From assembly GCA_029934915.1 (NCBI GenBank), contig JAOZLI010000100.1, positions 1-8,920 on the forward strand: DNA of 8,920 nt, written 5' to 3'. This document shows, one piece after another, positions 6,101-8,920 of the stretch. The notes beneath the pieces were generated by a model. The model worked only from the letters and a program-made list of their open reading frames with translations. It was not told where the DNA came from and searched no databases. Numbering within the stretch: position 1 is the first letter of the stretch; every line of letters begins with the position of its first letter. The DNA is from Desulfocapsa sp. (GTDB lineage Bacteria; Desulfobacterota; Desulfobulbia; Desulfobulbales; Desulfocapsaceae). Position numbers and translations under genes: made by a program.

Positions 6101-8548
6101 ATGCTGGTTAATACTTTATTTAAGTACTGGACATACAGAGTTTTCGCCCCTGGCGCGGTGCTACGCTCAACCTATGAATCGTTTCAGGAACTCCTGGAAT
6201 ATGACGGGAAAACACATGAAGAGATGGCAGAGCTGGAGGCCTTGTATTATCAGGGAGTCAAAGAGGATTTCAGCTGCATCCGTAATCGTTATGAAAGCCT
6301 TTCGGCAAATGTTCTGGGAATGGTGGAGAGTCTTGAAAACATGGCACCGGGGTCACATGTTACCCTGAAGAGTTATTATAAAAAATTTGATTTCTACAGT
6401 AAGTTTCTACTGGCTCCTCCGCAGCTTGATTGTGCCCCTCCCTTTGTGTGTACTTTACAGGAAGGAGCTGGGCAGGACACTCTTGTTGGAGGGAAGGCTT
6501 CACAGTTGGCAGCATTGGGGGCAGAACTTAATCTTCCTATCCCCAAAGGTTTTGTCATTACGGCAAACAGCTTTAATTATTTCATGGAGTATAATGATTT
6601 TCGCAGATCCGTGGATACGATTCTCTGTACCATCGAAAGTACGAAACCTCATAGTCTGGTCGAGGCATCTGCGAATTTGATCGATCTAATCATGCATGGT
6701 GATATTCCTTCTGAAATTATAGAAGACGTGACAGCCGCCTGGGAAGAGTTTTCCGCTGCAATCGATGTTACTCCTCTGGTAGCCGTGCGCAGCAGCTGTC
6801 TGAATGAGGATGGGGCCTGTTCCTTTGCCGGTCAATATCTTACTCTGCTTAATGTTTCTGGTGATGATTTACTCCATGCCTGGCGTAAAGTAATAAGCAG
6901 CAAATATACCCCGGAAGCTTTGGCCTACCGTATTCATTCTGGTCTTGGAGATGAAGAAACAGCCATGGCAGCTCTGGTGGTTGAGATGGTTGATGCTAGA
7001 GCCAGTGGTGTTTTGTATACGGCAGCCCCCTCCGGGGAACAGAACAAAGAAATCTCCATCCATGTTGTTCGTGGTCCGGGAGACGCTCTTGTCAGCGGTC
7101 GGGTTATTCCTGAGTTGTATGCAGCGAATGCAAAAGAAGATATAGAACACAGAGATGGGGCAATATTAACACCCCCTGAACTGACTCATCTTCAAGAACA
7201 GGGACAGATTATCGCTGATCATTTTACTTCACCAAGAGATGTGGAATGGTCGCTCACTGATCAGGGACGTCTTATCTTTCTACAGTGCCGACCTCTGGGA
7301 ATACAGCATTCTGTGAATGTTGTTACGAAATCACACCCCCTGAAAGATAAGGGGCGTTTGTTGTTCAAAGCAGGAGCTACAGCTGCAATGGGACAGGCCT
7401 GTGGCTTGGCATATATAGTCAATGCTGCGCATCCCCTGGAAGATGTACCGCAGGGAGCAATTCTCGTATTGAAGGAAACCCTGCCTTCTGCTGTTCGTGT
7501 GTTAAAACAGGTTCGTGGTGTGGTGGCGGAGCTTGGTTCTGTGGCAGGTCATTTTTCCACTGTATGCAGAGAATTTGGTATTCCTCTGCTTTTGGCAGTG
7601 GGTGACACCATTGGAGCAATAACACAGGGTGAAGAGCTTAGTCTTTTTGCAGACATTCAGGAGGTATGGCAGGGGAATTGTCTGCCAGCAGAAAAAGTGC
7701 GACCACTCTACGAAATAGAGGCGTCATTACCCTATTTTCGCAGGCTGCATGGTCTTCTGGAGTTTGTGACCCCTCTAAATTTACTTGATCCAGAGGCCAA
7801 AAATTTTGCCCCTGAGTCCTGTCGATCACTTCATGATATTATTCGATTTTCGCATGAACAGGCAGTACGAACCATGTTTTCTCTTGGTGATAAAGGGAGT
7901 GGCAGGTCAAAGGGAAAACGGAAATTGATTTCTGATATACCACTGGACGTGTTTTTGTTAGATGTGGGTGGGGGGCTGGAGGTCACAGATGCCGGGAAAA
8001 AGGATATCCAGGTGGCAGAGATTCGTTCTGTACCCTTTCTTGCCCTCTGGCAGGGATTGACACATCCCAGTGTGGAGTGGGGGGATCGCTCTCATTTCGA
8101 CTGGAAAAGTTTTGATGAAATTGCATTGGCGGGTGGTGTTGCCAGTAAGGATTCATCTGAATTCGCTAGTTTTGCTGTACTTGGAGGCAACTATGTAAAC
8201 CTTAATATGCGATTCGGCTATCATTTTACGCTGGTCGATGTCATGTGTGACCAGGATGCTGCGAAAAATTATTGCCAACTGCGCTTTGCGGGGGGCGGTG
8301 GAGATTTTTCAGGACGCAGCCTGCGAATAGAGTATGTTGAGGCCATTCTTAAAGAGAGTGGCTTTCAGGTCACTCCCAAGGGCGATTTGTTGGATGCCAG
8401 GCTGCAGCATATAGCTGCAGAAGAACTGCTGCAGGCTTTGCGGGTGGTGGGATGCCTTCTTGGCGTAACAAAATTAATGGATATGCGCCTGAAAGATGAT
8501 ACCATGGTAAAAGAACAGGTGAAAGCATTTTGGGCGGCACTGAAGTAA
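6101..8548 (+). CDS. PEP synthase/PPDK-like phosphotransfer protein with an atypical C-terminal domain
   Basis: An 815-residue cytoplasmic protein. Residues 1-110 form a mostly helical extension not typical of PEP synthase. Residues about 115-400 are the ATP-grasp nucleotide-binding domain of the PPDK_N family: VGGKASQL with K132, PIPKGFVIT, VAVRSS with R230, SFAGQYLTLLNV, EMVDARASGVLYT, D380VEW and LQCRPL with R397. Residues about 410-525 are the swivelling phosphohistidine domain, with GSVAGHFSTVCREFGIPLL placing the phosphoryl-carrying His at 484. The usual TSH before it is AGH here. Residues about 530-815 do not show the PEP-binding barrel motifs (no GTNDLTQ-like signature). Instead they have FSHEQAVRTMFSLGD, GGNYVNLNMRFGYHF (708 is His) and LRFAGGGGDFSGRSLRIEY. 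ATP-dependent His phosphorylation is well supported, but the final acceptor is unknown and need not be pyruvate. Rifampicin phosphotransferase shows that this chassis can serve other acceptors. A phosphatase gene follows 64 bp downstream, probably in the same operon. Confidence 0.85.
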   Translation: MLVNTLFKYWTYRVFAPGAVLRSTYESFQELLEYDGKTHEEMAELEALYYQGVKEDFSCIRNRYESLSANVLGMVESLENMAPGSHVTLKSYYKKFDFYSKFLLAPPQLDCAPPFVCTLQEGAGQDTLVGGKASQLAALGAELNLPIPKGFVITANSFNYFMEYNDFRRSVDTILCTIESTKPHSLVEASANLIDLIMHGDIPSEIIEDVTAAWEEFSAAIDVTPLVAVRSSCLNEDGACSFAGQYLTLLNVSGDDLLHAWRKVISSKYTPEALAYRIHSGLGDEETAMAALVVEMVDARASGVLYTAAPSGEQNKEISIHVVRGPGDALVSGRVIPELYAANAKEDIEHRDGAILTPPELTHLQEQGQIIADHFTSPRDVEWSLTDQGRLIFLQCRPLGIQHSVNVVTKSHPLKDKGRLLFKAGATAAMGQACGLAYIVNAAHPLEDVPQGAILVLKETLPSAVRVLKQVRGVVAELGSVAGHFSTVCREFGIPLLLAVGDTIGAITQGEELSLFADIQEVWQGNCLPAEKVRPLYEIEASLPYFRRLHGLLEFVTPLNLLDPEAKNFAPESCRSLHDIIRFSHEQAVRTMFSLGDKGSGRSKGKRKLISDIPLDVFLLDVGGGLEVTDAGKKDIQVAEIRSVPFLALWQGLTHPSVEWGDRSHFDWKSFDEIALAGGVASKDSSEFASFAVLGGNYVNLNMRFGYHFTLVDVMCDQDAAKNYCQLRFAGGGGDFSGRSLRIEYVEAILKESGFQVTPKGDLLDARLQHIAAEELLQALRVVGCLLGVTKLMDMRLKDDTMVKEQVKAFWAALK

Positions 8549-8589
8549 GGGTTTGTTTAACAATTACTTCGTAATTATTGAATGAACCT
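8549..8589 (+). other. Long intercistronic hairpin
   Basis: Starting right after the TAA stop, 8549-8567 folds back on 8571-8589 with a 3-nt loop (TTC). Eighteen of 19 positions pair, four of them G-U; the only mismatch is C8561-A8577. No U-tract follows, so it is not a standard intrinsic terminator. An RNA-stability or processing element that sets relative expression of the two genes is more likely. It ends 8 bases before the phosphatase ribosome site. Confidence 0.6.
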
Positions 8590-8612
8590 TAAGTATGGGA
8601 GAAGAACAAAAT

Positions 8613-8920
8613 ATGTCATATCAACTTACCTGGCTCACCAGCCAAATCGCAGTCGGCTATGCCCCAATGTCATACGACGAGCTTGATTCCATCAAGGATC
8701 AGGGGATAGGAGCAATTGTGAATCTCTGCGGGGAATTTACCGATCTTCACGAGATTGAAGAACAGGCTGGTTTTGAAGTCTGTTTTCTTCCCACTCCGGA
8801 TGAATGTGCTCCGGATCTGGAAAAGATGAAAGAGGCTCTGGAATGGTTGGATGAAGCCCTCTATTTAAAGAAAAAAGTCCTTATTCACTGCCGTCACGGG
8901 CATGGACGTACAGGAACATT
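8613..8920 (+). CDS. Dual-specificity/tyrosine phosphatase family protein, 3' part beyond the window
   Basis: The first 102 residues are visible, beginning MSYQLTWLTSQIAVGYAPMS and open to the right edge. The pattern is that of small Cys-based phosphatases. There is an N-terminal strand-turn (IAVGYAPMS), then GIGAIVNLCGE, then a candidate general-acid loop LPTPDECAPD (D63). The P-loop IHCRHGHGRTGT follows, in which C93 is the nucleophile and R99 binds phosphate (HCx5R intact). These enzymes form a phosphocysteine intermediate and remove phosphate from Tyr, Ser/Thr or non-protein substrates. The ATG at 8613 is preceded by GGAG (8598-8601) with an 11-base spacer. An in-frame ATG at 8595 lacks a ribosome site and a stop lies at 8583. 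It follows the PEP-synthase-like gene by 64 bp on the same strand, so its target could be that protein or its product (inferred). Confidence 0.85.
   Translation, partial: MSYQLTWLTSQIAVGYAPMSYDELDSIKDQGIGAIVNLCGEFTDLHEIEEQAGFEVCFLPTPDECAPDLEKMKEALEWLDEALYLKKKVLIHCRHGHGRTGT

Noticed and set aside
8549..8589. Intrinsic terminator after the PEP-synthase-like gene
   Set aside because: The stem is long but AT/GU-rich, and it is followed by CTTAAGTATGGG, not a U-tract.

Overview
The window looks like a chromosomal segment from a Gram-negative anaerobe, most likely a Desulfobacterota (Desulfobulbales-like) sulfate or sulfur metaboliser. This is an inference from gene content: a LysR regulator of the type linked to selenium metabolism in that group, two membrane-bound diguanylate cyclases, and an unusual PEP-synthase-like protein followed by a dual-specificity phosphatase. 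No tRNA, rRNA, CRISPR array, insertion sequence or phage gene was seen.

Layout. Positions 1-210 (minus strand) hold the start of a probable exported-protein gene that runs off the left edge. It has no normal start codon and an in-frame TGA exactly where the signal peptide ends, so it looks decayed or recoded. Positions 211-743 contain no credible gene but hold several perfect inverted repeats and one 9-bp direct repeat. Three minus-strand genes follow, in transcription order: a dCache-PAS-GGDEF diguanylate cyclase (5916-3994), a HAMP-GAF-GGDEF diguanylate cyclase (3795-1678) and a LysR regulator (1637-744). The 40-bp gap before LysR shows no clear terminator, so it may be co-transcribed with the second cyclase. 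That cyclase has its own promoter candidate at 3859-3888.

A 184-bp divergent intergenic region (5917-6100), carrying a good extended -10 promoter for the minus-strand genes, separates them from two plus-strand genes. The first encodes an 815-residue protein with the ATP-grasp and phosphohistidine (swivelling) domains of PEP synthase/pyruvate phosphate dikinase, but with a C-terminal region that lacks recognisable PEP/pyruvate-barrel motifs. The second, cut by the right edge, encodes a Cys-based phosphatase with an intact HCx5R loop. A long imperfect hairpin lies in the gap between them.

How they may work together. The two cyclases have intact GGEEF active sites and RxxD inhibitory sites but different sensory modules, so two different cues probably feed c-di-GMP. 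The plus-strand pair suggests a phosphotransfer enzyme with an unknown acceptor next to a phosphatase that could reverse or regulate it. That pairing is the most promising candidate here for an undescribed system, but it is inferred from domain composition and adjacency only.
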